From NCBI GenBank assembly GCA_913060505.1, contig CAJXRQ010000003.1, positions 62,001-126,000 on the forward strand: a DNA stretch of 64,000 bases. The letters run 5' to 3'. This DNA comes from an uncultured Desulfovibrio sp. (GTDB taxonomy: Bacteria > Desulfobacterota > Desulfovibrionia > Desulfovibrionales > Desulfovibrionaceae). This document shows, one piece after another, positions 16,404-24,772 of this stretch. A model generated the notes under the pieces. That model ran no database searches and was not told where the DNA came from. It saw nothing but the letters and a program-made list of their open reading frames with translations. Position 1 is the stretch's first letter, and every line of letters starts with the position of its first letter. Both the position numbers and the translations under genes were made by a program.

Positions 16404-17356
16404 CCTCCCAGCCAGTGGAGCAGCAGGGACATGCCGAAGACGAGCGCCGTGGGGATCGCCACCAGCGCAATACTGATGCGCCCGCGAAAGGTGGCCATGA
16501 ACATACCGATCAACTTGAGATCCACCATGGGACCGATGGCCGTAAACGCCAGCTGCGAGGCCCGGGGCAACATGGAAAAGCCCGCAGCCACAAAGGCGTC
16601 AGCCTCGGAACACACCGAAGAAAGCACGGCAAAAAGCATCATGCAGGCTATGGACAACACAGGACTGTCCGCAAACACACGCAATATCCCGGCAGGAACA
16701 AAAACCTTGAAGGCTGCCGCCAGACAGGCCCCTGCAATGAGAAAGCGGCCCATGGACAGAAATTCCAGCGCCGTGTGCGAGAGGACGGCCATGAGCCGTG
16801 AACGTTGCTGTTCCCCTTCCGCGCACGCCGCACAGGAACAGCCATGCTCATGCGCGTGTTCATGTGCGTGTACAGAAGGCTCGCCGATTCCGTGCATGCG
16901 CAGCTGAATGGGCTCCGGCAGACGCAACACGTCATGGGCCTTGGCATCGCCCAGCCCGAACGCAACGGCACAGGCAGGGATAGCCACAAACAAGACGCGC
17001 AGCCCCACCATGGAAAAGTCACTCTGAAAGGCCACGAAGGTGGAAAGAAGCACCACGGGATTGATGACAGGAGCCGCCAGCATATAGACCATGACCATGC
17101 GCACCGGAACCCGGCGCATGAGCAACCGCCGGGCAATGGGAACCACGCCGCATTCACAGGTTGGCAAAATCATGCCGGCCACCAACCCTGTCAACACCTG
17201 CACCACGGGATTTCGCGGAATGAACCGCTCCAACGCCCTGTCCGAAACAAAAACCTCGAACAGCGCACCAACCAATGATCCCAGCAGCAGAAAAGGCGCG
17301 GCTTCCAGCACGATGGCCGTTGCCATGGAACAAAAGATGAAAAAGGAATCAATCAC
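16394..17356 (-). CDS. DUF318/ArsP-type permease (YcgR-like) with His-Cys-rich loop
   Basis: Inner-membrane permease of 320 residues with about eight helices. The first half has the family motif GMILPTCECGVVPIARRL with adjacent Cys residues, and the second half has the matching ADAFVAAGFS and GPMVDLKL segments. The cytoplasmic loop near residues 160-185 contains HAHEHAHEHGCSCAAC, a probable metal-binding stretch. Together with the overlapping TIGR03943 gene it forms a two-gene transporter. Divergent from the ZnuA-like gene with 137 bases between, so both may respond to the same Fur-family regulator. Zinc is the inferred substrate; arsenic efflux is the alternative for this superfamily. Confidence 0.8.
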   Translation of the reverse strand: MIDSFFIFCSMATAIVLEAAPFLLLGSLVGALFEVFVSDRALERFIPRNPVVQVLTGLVAGMILPTCECGVVPIARRLLMRRVPVRMVMVYMLAAPVINPVVLLSTFVAFQSDFSMVGLRVLFVAIPACAVAFGLGDAKAHDVLRLPEPIQLRMHGIGEPSVHAHEHAHEHGCSCAACAEGEQQRSRLMAVLSHTALEFLSMGRFLIAGACLAAAFKVFVPAGILRVFADSPVLSIACMMLFAVLSSVCSEADAFVAAGFSMLPRASQLAFTAIGPMVDLKLIGMFMATFRGRISIALVAIPTALVFGMSLLLHWLGGWA

Positions 17357-17424
17357 AGCTATTCCCTGTCAGCCAACAGGTCAGTGGGGGTACAAAAGTT
17401 TCACACAAACTGCCAAAAAAGAAA

Positions 17425-17455
17425 TTGACAACCATTATCACGTGGGATCTATACT
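17425..17455 (+). promoter_or_regulatory. znuA promoter with Fur/Zur-like 7-1-7 operator
   Basis: TTGACA at 17425-17430 and TATACT at 17450-17455 (19-base spacer). TGACAACCATTATCA at 17426-17440 is an imperfect 7-1-7 inverted repeat (five of seven positions match) resembling Fur-family boxes and covering the -35 element, the expected position for repression. Confidence 0.45.
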
Positions 17456-17493
17456 GCGAAGCATTCCGGAACGCAAACCCTTGGAGTAATTTC

Positions 17494-18486
17494 ATGAAAA
17501 TACTCTCTTTCACACGCATCATTCCATTACTGTTGTTTCTGGGCCTGACAGCCCAACCGGCGCAAGCTGCGCCCCTGAACGTCACGGTCAGCATCGTGCC
17601 GCAAAAATACGTCGTCGAGAAAATCGGCGGCGATGCGGTGCATTGCACGGTCATGGTCCAGCCCGGGGCCAGTCCGGCAACCTATGAGCCGAAACCCGGC
17701 CAAATGAGCGCCCTGTCAAAATCCTCCATATATTTTGCCATCGGCGTGCCTTTTGAATCCGCATGGTTGTCCCGCATTGCCGCGGCCAACCCGTCCATGA
17801 AAGTCGTGCACATGGAAAAATCCATCAAGAAGGTTCCCATGGCCGCCCACCACCATCACGAGCATGGGGAAGACCATGACCACGGCGAGCATCATGACGA
17901 CCACGGAGCCATGAATGACCATGCCGAACATCATGATCATGGGGAACATCACGAGCATGGGGAACACGCTCACGGCCCCCTTGATCCGCATGTCTGGACG
18001 ACTCCCGGCCTCATGCGCATTCTGGCGGAAAACACATTCAATACCCTGATGAAAGAAGACCCTGTCCACGTCCCGGTCTACATAGCCAACATGGAAAAGT
18101 TCACACACGAAATCGATGCACTGGATGCCGACCTGAAAGCCATCTTCGCTCCCTTGCCGCGTCCGGCCCGTTTCATGGTTTACCATCCCGCATGGGGCTA
18201 CTTTGCCCGCGAATATGGCCTGATTCAGGTTCCGGTGGAGCTGGAAGGCAAGGAACCCGGTCCCCGTGAACTGTCCAACCTGATCCGCATGGCCAAGAAG
18301 GACAATATCCATGTGGTGTTCGTACAGCCGCAATTCTCGCGTCGCAGCGCCGAGGTTATTGCCAAGGCCATCAATGGACGGGTGCAGCCCGCCAATCCGC
18401 TGGCCGAAGACTGGGAACAAAACCTGCGCAACGTGGCAAAGGCTTTCCGGTCCGCAGCCGCCCAGACCAAAGGCGCACGCAAGTAA
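17494..18486 (+). CDS. znuA: Zinc ABC transporter substrate-binding protein (ZnuA-like)
   Basis: Periplasmic zinc-binding protein of cluster A-I, 330 residues. A signal peptide ends at AQPAQA. The mature protein starts with VTVSIVPQKYVVEKIGGD, and has a very long His/Asp-rich loop at about residues 115-165 (repeats of HHxHEHGEDHDH type), then LDPHVWTTPG with the second ligand His, and YHPAWGYFA with the third. The ATG at 17494 has TTGGAG eight bases upstream and starts at the signal peptide; the frame is open further upstream. No ATPase (ZnuC) or permease (ZnuB) gene follows: the next gene is an unrelated sirtuin on the other strand. Confidence 0.92.
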   Translation: MKILSFTRIIPLLLFLGLTAQPAQAAPLNVTVSIVPQKYVVEKIGGDAVHCTVMVQPGASPATYEPKPGQMSALSKSSIYFAIGVPFESAWLSRIAAANPSMKVVHMEKSIKKVPMAAHHHHEHGEDHDHGEHHDDHGAMNDHAEHHDHGEHHEHGEHAHGPLDPHVWTTPGLMRILAENTFNTLMKEDPVHVPVYIANMEKFTHEIDALDADLKAIFAPLPRPARFMVYHPAWGYFAREYGLIQVPVELEGKEPGPRELSNLIRMAKKDNIHVVFVQPQFSRRSAEVIAKAINGRVQPANPLAEDWEQNLRNVAKAFRSAAAQTKGARK

Positions 18487-18489
18487 CGA

Positions 18490-19236
18490 TCACTTATCGA
18501 AAACTTTGTTTGCGAGTTCCGGCAGTATCTTGCCTGCCTTTCCTTCAAGGAAATATGTGCTGGTCTCATAGGTATACGAGGACTCGCGAACATTGATTTC
18601 CACAATTACTGCACCGTGGCGGGCCGCCATGCGCGGGATACGTCCGGCAGGCATTACCTCGCCGGATGTTCCCACCACGATGCAGGCATCACACGCCTTG
18701 GCCTCTGCCATGGAGGCCCGATGCACATCCTCGGGGATTGGCTCGGAAAAAAAGACGATATCCGGCTTGAGCACACCACCGCAGGATGCACACCGGGGCG
18801 GAAGCTCACTCAGGTCCACACTGGCTGCGTTCACGCGCATATGACAGTCCACACAGGACAGTGTGCCGGTGCTGCCATGATACTCCAGCACATTGGCCGA
18901 TCCGGCCCTGGAGTGCAGGCCGTCGATATTCTGGGTGATGACCGTACGCAACCGCCCTTTTGCCTCCAGTGCGGCCAACGCGAGGTGAGCGGCATTGGGC
19001 CGGGCGCGGGCCGCCCCGTCATAAAACAGAGTCCGCAACAGCTCCCAACTTTTTCCCGGGTCACGGCGAAAACGGTTGCGATCAAACAGGTTCGGGTCGT
19101 ACTTGCTCCACAGGCCACCCGGCCCTCTGAACGGGGCAATGCCCGACTCTACGGAAATACCGGCGCCGGTAAAGGCTATGACGTGCTTTGCAGCCCGAAT
19201 GGCCTCGGCCGCATGAAAAAGGGCGTGATTTGACAT
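18490..19236 (-). CDS. cobB: Sir2-family NAD-dependent protein deacylase (CobB-like)
   Basis: Removes acetyl or longer acyl groups from protein lysines using NAD. About 248 residues. The NAD site is GAGISVESGIAPFRGPGGLW, the catalytic His is in EYHGS after TQNIDGLH, the zinc module has two Cys pairs (CVDCH, CASCG), and FFSEPIP and VVGTSGEV complete the family motifs. No Ala-Tyr-x2-Arg class III desuccinylase motif was noted. The ATG at 19236 is preferred to a GTG at 19251. It ends three bases from the znuA stop in convergent orientation. Confidence 0.92.
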   Translation of the reverse strand: MSNHALFHAAEAIRAAKHVIAFTGAGISVESGIAPFRGPGGLWSKYDPNLFDRNRFRRDPGKSWELLRTLFYDGAARARPNAAHLALAALEAKGRLRTVITQNIDGLHSRAGSANVLEYHGSTGTLSCVDCHMRVNAASVDLSELPPRCASCGGVLKPDIVFFSEPIPEDVHRASMAEAKACDACIVVGTSGEVMPAGRIPRMAARHGAVIVEINVRESSYTYETSTYFLEGKAGKILPELANKVFDK

Positions 19237-19332
19237 GCCCTGCCTTACCACGCCTCAAATCGAAAATGCAGTAAAAAAACAGACTGAACACTACCGGGAA
19301 ACGAGCAAATCATCCCGGAAAGCGCCAAAGTT

Positions 19333-19983
19333 CTAGCGTCTGGCCTGATTCACGGCTTCGCGCAATTCCTGTGCGGCCTGACGGGGAAACGGCGAAGCGC
19401 ACAGGGCGGAAACGACAGCCAAGCCATCGGCGCCCGCGCCAATCAGCACTTCGGCGTCATCTGCGCGCACGGAACCAATCGCCACACAGGGTCGGGAACT
19501 CAGGGCACGGCGACGGGTAAAACCGTCAACGCCCAACACGGGCGAATGGTCCGGCTTGGTGTTGGTATCGTGCACCGGTCCCACGCCCAGATAATCCGCA
19601 TCCATGGACTCGGTTTCCACAGTCTGCTCGTCCGTATCCACGGTCAATCCGATAATGGCCTCCGGCCCCATCAGAGAACGGGCGACATGACACGGCATGT
19701 CCGATTGTCCCAGATGAACGCCTGCGGCATGCACGGCCAGGGCAATATCCACGCGATCATTGATAAGCAGGGGAATTTCCAGCGGTTCCAGCAAGGATTG
19801 AAGCGCACGGGCCTTTTCCAGAAATTCTCTCGTCCCCGCATGTTTTTCCCGCAGCTGGACCATGGTCACGCCCCCGGCCACGGCTTCGGAAACCATCCGT
19901 TCCAAGCCGAGTTCAGAGCACATGCCCGAATCGGTGACCAGATACAGTGAACAATCAAAACTTTCGCGCCAATTCTTCGGCAT
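19333..19983 (-). CDS. thiE: Thiamine phosphate synthase
   Basis: Joins the pyrimidine (HMP-PP) and thiazole phosphate halves to give thiamine phosphate. The 216-residue TIM barrel shows YLVTD at strand 1, VTMVQLREKHAG, LLINDRVDIAL, GVHLGQSDMP, the phosphate-binding YLGVGPVHDTNTK (with the usual F-G-P-I/V-x-x-T pattern) and AIGSV near the end. Start at 19983 has GAGG ten bases upstream. It lies 138 bases downstream of thi4 on the same strand, so both halves of the pathway's coupling step and thiazole supply are under the same riboswitch. Confidence 0.93.
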   Translation of the reverse strand: MPKNWRESFDCSLYLVTDSGMCSELGLERMVSEAVAGGVTMVQLREKHAGTREFLEKARALQSLLEPLEIPLLINDRVDIALAVHAAGVHLGQSDMPCHVARSLMGPEAIIGLTVDTDEQTVETESMDADYLGVGPVHDTNTKPDHSPVLGVDGFTRRRALSSRPCVAIGSVRADDAEVLIGAGADGLAVVSALCASPFPRQAAQELREAVNQARR

Positions 19984-20083
19984 GGCGATGTCCTCTTGGC
20001 AAGAGCATTTTCATACCCTTTTCGCGCCCCGGCAATATCCTGTCCCACCAAGTTATTGATGCGGGACGCGAAAAGGGCCAAAG

Positions 20084-20105
20084 GCCATTGCCACATGGCA
20101 ATGGC
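20084..20105 (-). repeat. Perfect hairpin between thi4 and thiE
   Basis: Ten-base perfect inverted repeat GCCATTGCCA/TGGCAATGGC with a two-base spacer. On the minus strand it is not followed by a T run, so it is more likely an mRNA-stabilising or processing hairpin than a terminator. Confidence 0.45.
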
Positions 20106-20121
20106 TCAATCCCACAAATTA

Positions 20122-20910
20122 CTAGCCGAGTTTTTCGTTAATTTCCTTGGCGGCCTTGACGCCGGAAAGCAGCATGCCGCCAAAAATCGGCCCCATGCGA
20201 TATGAACCGTGCGAAGCGTTGGCGGCCATACCGGTGACGTACATTCCCGGGAACACTTCCCCGGTGTTTTCCACGGTTGTGGCTTCGGCCACTTCAGCCC
20301 ACATGGACTGTTCGCCCGGGATGTCGCCGGTCGGCGTGTTCAGGGTGATGTCGTTCTTGCGGCACAGGGTCTTGAGCACTTCGGTGTCATGCCCGGTGGC
20401 CTCGATTACGTATTTGCAGCCGATCACCAGCGGGTCCACATGCAGGCCTGCCATTTCGACGGGCGAGGAATTGATGACCAGCCCGGTCACGCGCTTCTGG
20501 CCGTCCACTTCGCGGATGGCAACGTCCTCGACGGAAATGCAGTTGAACACCTGCGTTCCGGCCAGACATGCCTTGGAAGCCAAGGTGGTCGTTGCCGCCA
20601 CGGCATCACAGGTGAAGTATTCGTCCTTGTAGCGCTTCATTTCCACGCCAAGGTCTTCGAGCACGAACTTGGAACCTTCCTGAACCACGATGGTGTTCCA
20701 GGTCATGCCGCCGCCCCACATGCCGCCGCCCAGCGAAAGCTTGCGTTCGAACAGGGCGACTTTCCGCCCGGCCTTGGAAAGATGGTACGCTGCGGTCAGC
20801 CCGGAAGGGCCGCCACCGACGATGGCTACGTCCACTTCAAGGCAATCACGGAACTTGTGGTAAAACTCGGTGATGATGGCTTCAGTAATGATTTTCTCGT
20901 TCAGAGACAT
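20122..20910 (-). CDS. thi4: Sulfide-dependent thiazole synthase (THI4 family)
   Basis: Builds the thiazole half of thiamine from NAD, glycine and a sulfur source. About 262 residues with an N-terminal FAD/NAD-binding motif [26 protein letters not shown] and a C-terminal [19 protein letters not shown]. Yeast THI4 donates sulfur from a Cys in a C-x-D-P context; here the corresponding segment is MAGLHVDPL with His, as in archaeal enzymes that use free sulfide and turn over many times. That fits a sulfide-producing anaerobe. The ATG at 20910 has GGAGG upstream and follows a TPP riboswitch; the frame is open 49 codons further but this is leader. Confidence 0.93.
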   Translation of the reverse strand: MSLNEKIITEAIITEFYHKFRDCLEVDVAIVGGGPSGLTAAYHLSKAGRKVALFERKLSLGGGMWGGGMTWNTIVVQEGSKFVLEDLGVEMKRYKDEYFTCDAVAATTTLASKACLAGTQVFNCISVEDVAIREVDGQKRVTGLVINSSPVEMAGLHVDPLVIGCKYVIEATGHDTEVLKTLCRKNDITLNTPTGDIPGEQSMWAEVAEATTVENTGEVFPGMYVTGMAANASHGSYRMGPIFGGMLLSGVKAAKEINEKLG

Positions 20911-21031
20911 GCGTTTCCTCCGCTTTGCTTGGAAGACGCGCGAAACCCGTGCGCCTTCGGAGGCACGAACGTCCGGGTAACAGGGAGAGATTGCGATGAT
21001 GGTAGTGAGCGGGATGCTCACGTCAAGGCAG

Positions 21032-21120
21032 AGTCCGAGTTCCCTACGCCAGTGCAAACTGAGTCAGGTTCGATGGGTTTGATCTCAGTCCCGCACCCTC
21101 GGCGGGACACCCCAATCGGA
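21032..21120 (-). promoter_or_regulatory. TPP riboswitch
   Basis: On the minus strand: GGGGTG, CTGAGA (21083-21088 complement), ACCTGA (21064-21069 complement) and GCGTAGGGAA in the right order, with a closing P1 stem TCCGA/TCGGA. It controls thi4 and probably thiE. Downstream, GCCTCCG (complement of 20958-20964) can pair with the CGGAGG ribosome binding site at 20917-20922, suggesting control by hiding the ribosome site. Confidence 0.95.
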
Positions 21121-21251
21121 ATGAAAAAGCCCTACACGCATTCCCGGCGACCTGCAAGGGGCAGTTTTCAAAAAAAACGGAGAATAATTGTCATGCACCC
21201 CGTTCCATGGGATACAGGCCGTACACAAAACCGTCAGCAGCAGGTATGTAC

Positions 21252-22475
21252 ATGACTTCCGTATACTGCCCGGACAAAACCATATGTTTTATTCTGGATG
21301 CCACAGACGAACTCAACCGCCTCAACGACGTGGACTCCATCCTTGACCGCATTCTGCTTGATGCGCGCACGCTGACCGGGGCGGACGCCGGGTCCATATT
21401 CCTGACCGAAGGAAACACCCTGCGCTTCGCCTATGTGCAAAACGACACGCTTTTCCAGTCGGACAGCACCAATGCCGTGCTCTATCAGGACATGACCCTG
21501 CCCATGGGCGAAGGCTCGATAGTGGGACACGCGGCCCTGACCGGCGAAACCCTGATGATCGACGATGCATACGAACTGGACCCGACGCTGCCCTACGAAT
21601 TCGACAAATCCTTTGACGAAAAATCCGGGTACAAGACCACATCCATGCTGACCATGCCCATCCGTTCGCAGGAAAATCGGATGGTAGGAGTCATCCAGCT
21701 CATCAATGCCCGCAACGAGCGCAGAAAGATCATACCGTTCAGACCGGAATCCGAAACGTTTCTCAAACTATTGGCCAATCAGGCGGGAGTGGCCATTCAG
21801 CGGGGGTTGCTCAACCGGGAGCTGGTCCTGCGCATGATGCAGATGGCGGAGATGCGCGACCCCACGGAAACCGGAGCGCATGTGCAGCGAGTGGGCGCCT
21901 ATTGCGCGGAGATATACCAGCGCATGGCCCAAAAACGGGGCACGGATCCCCGAGAAGTTCGCAGTTACCGTGACCGCATCCGGCTGGCGGCCATGCTTCA
22001 CGACGTTGGCAAGGTCAGCATTTCGGATACCATCCTCAAAAAGCCCGGAAAACTAACGGACGAAGAATTCACCTGCGTAAAAATGCACACCATCAGCGGA
22101 GCGCGTCTGTTCCGCAACCAGACGTCAAATCTGGACCGCATGAGCATGGACATCGCGCTTCGGCACCATGAAAAATGGTCGGGAAGCGGCTATCCCGGCA
22201 TCGTACCGGACCTCTGGTCTCCCAATGCCCGCCCCGGCATTCCGATGCAGGGCAGGGATATCCCCTTGAGCGCCAGAATCTGTGCCGTCGCGGACGTATT
22301 CGATGCCCTGACCACCCCGCGCTCATACAAGGACGCATGGCCTGTCGAAAAAGCCTATTCCGTGCTTGAGGAAGAATCCGGAAGCCATTTCGACCCGGAA
22401 GTGATCGAAGCCTTCATGGACATCCTGCCCATCATCACGGCTATTCGTGAACGATTTCAGGATAATGGACTATAG
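21252..22475 (+). CDS. GAF-HD-GYP protein, probable c-di-GMP phosphodiesterase
   Basis: Cytoplasmic two-domain signalling protein of about 407 residues. The GAF domain (about 20-180) begins LNRLNDVDSILDRILLDARTL and includes GEGSIVGHAALTGE and MLTMPIRSQENRMVGVIQLIN. The HD-GYP domain (about 205-400) has HVQRVGAYC, HDVGKVS, KMHTISGA, HHEKWSGSGYPG and CAVADVFDALTTPRSYK: all metal ligands and the GYP motif are present, so it should hydrolyse c-di-GMP when its GAF ligand allows. Start is uncertain: ATGs at 21207, 21246 and 21252 are in frame; 21252 has AGG at a suitable distance. Followed by the EAL-HDOD gene. Confidence 0.87.
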   Translation: MTSVYCPDKTICFILDATDELNRLNDVDSILDRILLDARTLTGADAGSIFLTEGNTLRFAYVQNDTLFQSDSTNAVLYQDMTLPMGEGSIVGHAALTGETLMIDDAYELDPTLPYEFDKSFDEKSGYKTTSMLTMPIRSQENRMVGVIQLINARNERRKIIPFRPESETFLKLLANQAGVAIQRGLLNRELVLRMMQMAEMRDPTETGAHVQRVGAYCAEIYQRMAQKRGTDPREVRSYRDRIRLAAMLHDVGKVSISDTILKKPGKLTDEEFTCVKMHTISGARLFRNQTSNLDRMSMDIALRHHEKWSGSGYPGIVPDLWSPNARPGIPMQGRDIPLSARICAVADVFDALTTPRSYKDAWPVEKAYSVLEEESGSHFDPEVIEAFMDILPIITAIRERFQDNGL

Positions 22476-22537
22476 CCTACCAAGATGAATACGTATTTAT
22501 CCTTGACGCTCGGCCAAACAAAACCCATTCTTGTCAT

Positions 22538-23797
22538 ATGACAGAAATCAATGAGCCGGATACCACGCAGGAAAATGTCTTCGTGGCCAGGCAGCCAATT
22601 TTCGACCGCTCGGAAAAACCGTGGGGCTATGAACTGCTGCACAGGGAGTCCGCCACGGCCATGACCGCCAACGTCACGGACGACGAAGCGGCCACCCGTG
22701 CCGTCATTGCTGATGGAGTGAGCCTTGCCATGGAGGGCTTGCCGTCGGAACGCCGCCGCGTGCTCATCAACTTTCCGGAAGAATTACTCCTGACAGGCGC
22801 AGCATTCGCCCTGCCCAAGGACGGTTGCGTGGTGGAAATTCTGGAAACGGTGTCCCCCACCCCGGAAGTTCTGGACGCCCTGAAAGAATTGAAAAAAGCT
22901 GGCTATATGCTGGCCATGGACGATTATTGCGGAGAGACCGATCTGAAGCCGTTTCTGGATATCGTGGACATCGTCAAGGTGGACATTCTGGGACTCGACA
23001 ATGATCCAGAAAAAATCAAAGAAGTCTACGCGCCGCTCGCGGTCAAGAACGTAATAACTCTTGCGGAAAAGGTGGAAGACAACGAAATTTACACCATGTT
23101 GCGGGACATGGGATTTGACCTGTTTCAGGGCTTCTTTTTCAGCAAGCCCCACATCGTGCCCGGCAAAAAACTTTCCTCCAACCAGATGAGCAAGCTGCAA
23201 CTGCTCAGGGAGCTGGGCAGGGAAGATTTCGAACTCAAGGAAATCGCCAATATTCTCAAGGCCGATCCGTCACTTTCCTTCCGGCTGTTCCGGCATATCA
23301 ATTCAGTGGGCTTCGGGCTGGTCAACAAGGTGGACACCCTTGACCGTGCCGTGGTGATCATGGGCCAACGTGCCATAGCCCAATGGCTGCGCACCGCTAT
23401 CATGTCCGACCTCAACCCCGCTCCCAAGGCCGGAGAACTCGTCTTCCTCTCGGTTCAGCGCGCAAAATTCCTGGAAATGCTGGCGGTGCACACGGGCATA
23501 TCCACCCAGACCAATCCGGATTCGTTTTTCGTCATCGGCCTGTTTTCCCTGCTGGATTCCATGCTCGGCATCCGCATGAAGGAACTGCTGGAAAATCTGC
23601 CTCTCAACGACACCATTTCCTGTACTTTGGAAGGCTCCTGCCCGGAACACACGCTCCTCAAGCTGGCTCACAGCTTTGAACACGGTTATTGGGCGGACAC
23701 GGACAAACGCATCAAGGATCTGAACATCGACAGGCGCACCGTGGACTCCCTGTACGTGGAAGCACGCACATGGGCGCAACGGGCACTGGCAGGATAA
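22538..23797 (+). CDS. EAL-HDOD signalling protein, EAL degenerate
   Basis: A 419-residue protein of the YuxH/CdgJ class: N-terminal EAL-like fold (residues 12-205, VFVARQPIFDRSEKPWGYELLHR) and C-terminal HDOD domain (about 210-390, LLRELGREDFELKEIANILKADPSLSFRL). The catalytic EAL triplet is replaced by YELL and the later DDYCGETDLKPF keeps only part of the metal site, so it is likely a non-enzymatic c-di-GMP or protein-binding module. Family members affect motility and biofilm formation. It follows the GAF-HD-GYP gene by 62 bases and is probably in the same transcript. Confidence 0.88.
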   Translation: MTEINEPDTTQENVFVARQPIFDRSEKPWGYELLHRESATAMTANVTDDEAATRAVIADGVSLAMEGLPSERRRVLINFPEELLLTGAAFALPKDGCVVEILETVSPTPEVLDALKELKKAGYMLAMDDYCGETDLKPFLDIVDIVKVDILGLDNDPEKIKEVYAPLAVKNVITLAEKVEDNEIYTMLRDMGFDLFQGFFFSKPHIVPGKKLSSNQMSKLQLLRELGREDFELKEIANILKADPSLSFRLFRHINSVGFGLVNKVDTLDRAVVIMGQRAIAQWLRTAIMSDLNPAPKAGELVFLSVQRAKFLEMLAVHTGISTQTNPDSFFVIGLFSLLDSMLGIRMKELLENLPLNDTISCTLEGSCPEHTLLKLAHSFEHGYWADTDKRIKDLNIDRRTVDSLYVEARTWAQRALAG

Positions 23798-23801
23798 GGA
23801 A

Positions 23802-24443
23802 TCAGCGCACCCGTTCGATGCGCGCCCCCCTGTCCCTGTCCGCGCGGAGGGCCAGAATACGCTCCGTACTTTCGGCAAACAGGTCCACAGGGTGATGGCT
23901 GATGACCAGCACCTGCAACTCCAATCGCTCTGCAATTTCGGCAATAAGCTTCATGAAGACGGGAACCAGTGCGGGACGCAACCAGCAGTCCTGCTCGTCC
24001 AGCACCAAAAAGGGACGATGCCGTTCCTCCGGCAATTGGGAAAGCGCAATAAGTCGCAATCCCACGGAAAAGATATTGCAGACCGAACCGCCCTGCCCGT
24101 GCAGGATATCTTCAACCTGCCCTTCATCGCCCTGATTGCGGATATGAAAGCGGACCTGCAAACGGTTGTTCCTGACCTCGCGGGTCGTGGCAACCACCCG
24201 GTCCTGCCCGAGGACTTCGCGGATTGCATGGGTCAGGTTGGCCTCTATTTCGTCCAGCAGTGAACCGAACATGAGCGTGCTCAACTCTTCCAGCCGCGTG
24301 CGCACCTTTGGGGCAAGATCCAGAAACGACTGGGCTTGATCCAGTAATTCCCGCTCGCGCAGGAATTCATCCGCCCGGCTTTCCCCGAACGCTCCCAAGC
24401 GATCAAGACGGCTTTCAAGATCACGCAAATCGGGCATGTTCAT
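23802..24443 (-). CDS. C-terminal ATPase lobe of a split Rad50/SbcC-type protein
   Basis: A 213-residue protein with the second half of an ABC-type DNA-repair ATPase: a helical start (residues 1-80), a signature-like GQGGSV at 116-121 followed by NIFSVGLRLIAL, Walker B FLVLDE at 145-150 with D-loop QDCWLRP, and the H-loop ISHHPVDLF at 181-189. There is no Walker A. That motif is in the gene at 25759-26991, three genes upstream, so the two proteins should assemble into one ATPase head. Start ATG overlaps the preceding coiled-coil gene by four bases. It is the last gene of the operon. Confidence 0.8.
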   Translation of the reverse strand: MNMPDLRDLESRLDRLGAFGESRADEFLRERELLDQAQSFLDLAPKVRTRLEELSTLMFGSLLDEIEANLTHAIREVLGQDRVVATTREVRNNRLQVRFHIRNQGDEGQVEDILHGQGGSVCNIFSVGLRLIALSQLPEERHRPFLVLDEQDCWLRPALVPVFMKLIAEIAERLELQVLVISHHPVDLFAESTERILALRADRDRGARIERVR

Positions 24444-24772
24444 GAACGCCTCGCAGCTTCCTCAAAGGACCGCTCCACCTCGGCAAGACCTTGCTGAAGA
24501 TCATTGATGTGTTGGCGATATTCTTGCACAACATGCTCATTTTCCTGTTGTTTTTTCTGTAACAACGATTGCAGTTCTCCGGGCTCGTCCGTGCCGTATT
24601 CCTGACGAGCCTGTTCCTGCAAGGCGTTGAGCTGTGCCGTCAGGTTCTTGATGTCCTGCTCCACGCGCACCTTGTGGTCACGGAGCCGCTCAAACTTGGT
24701 GCGCAGGGATTGCAATTCCTGCTCCACGGCCCTGTCCGGCGCTTGGCCCGGACCACCATTATTCTGATTCAT
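24440..24772 (-). CDS. Short coiled-coil protein in the split Rad50 operon
   Basis: A 110-residue, charged, almost entirely helical protein with heptad-like repeats (residues 18-60 and 65-105), no Cys and no catalytic motif. A short break YGTDEPGE near 59-66 divides the two helices, so it may fold back as a hairpin. It lies between the SbcD-type nuclease and the C-lobe, overlapping them by 14 and 4 bases. By position it may replace part of the descending coiled-coil arm of a normal Rad50. That role is inference. Confidence 0.7.
   Translation of the reverse strand: MNQNNGGPGQAPDRAVEQELQSLRTKFERLRDHKVRVEQDIKNLTAQLNALQEQARQEYGTDEPGELQSLLQKKQQENEHVVQEYRQHINDLQQGLAEVERSFEEAARRS

Noticed and set aside
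17821-17980. His-codon repeats in znuA as a DNA satellite or CRISPR-like array
   Set aside because: It is a coding low-complexity metal loop with irregular spacing; no CRISPR array was seen anywhere in the window.
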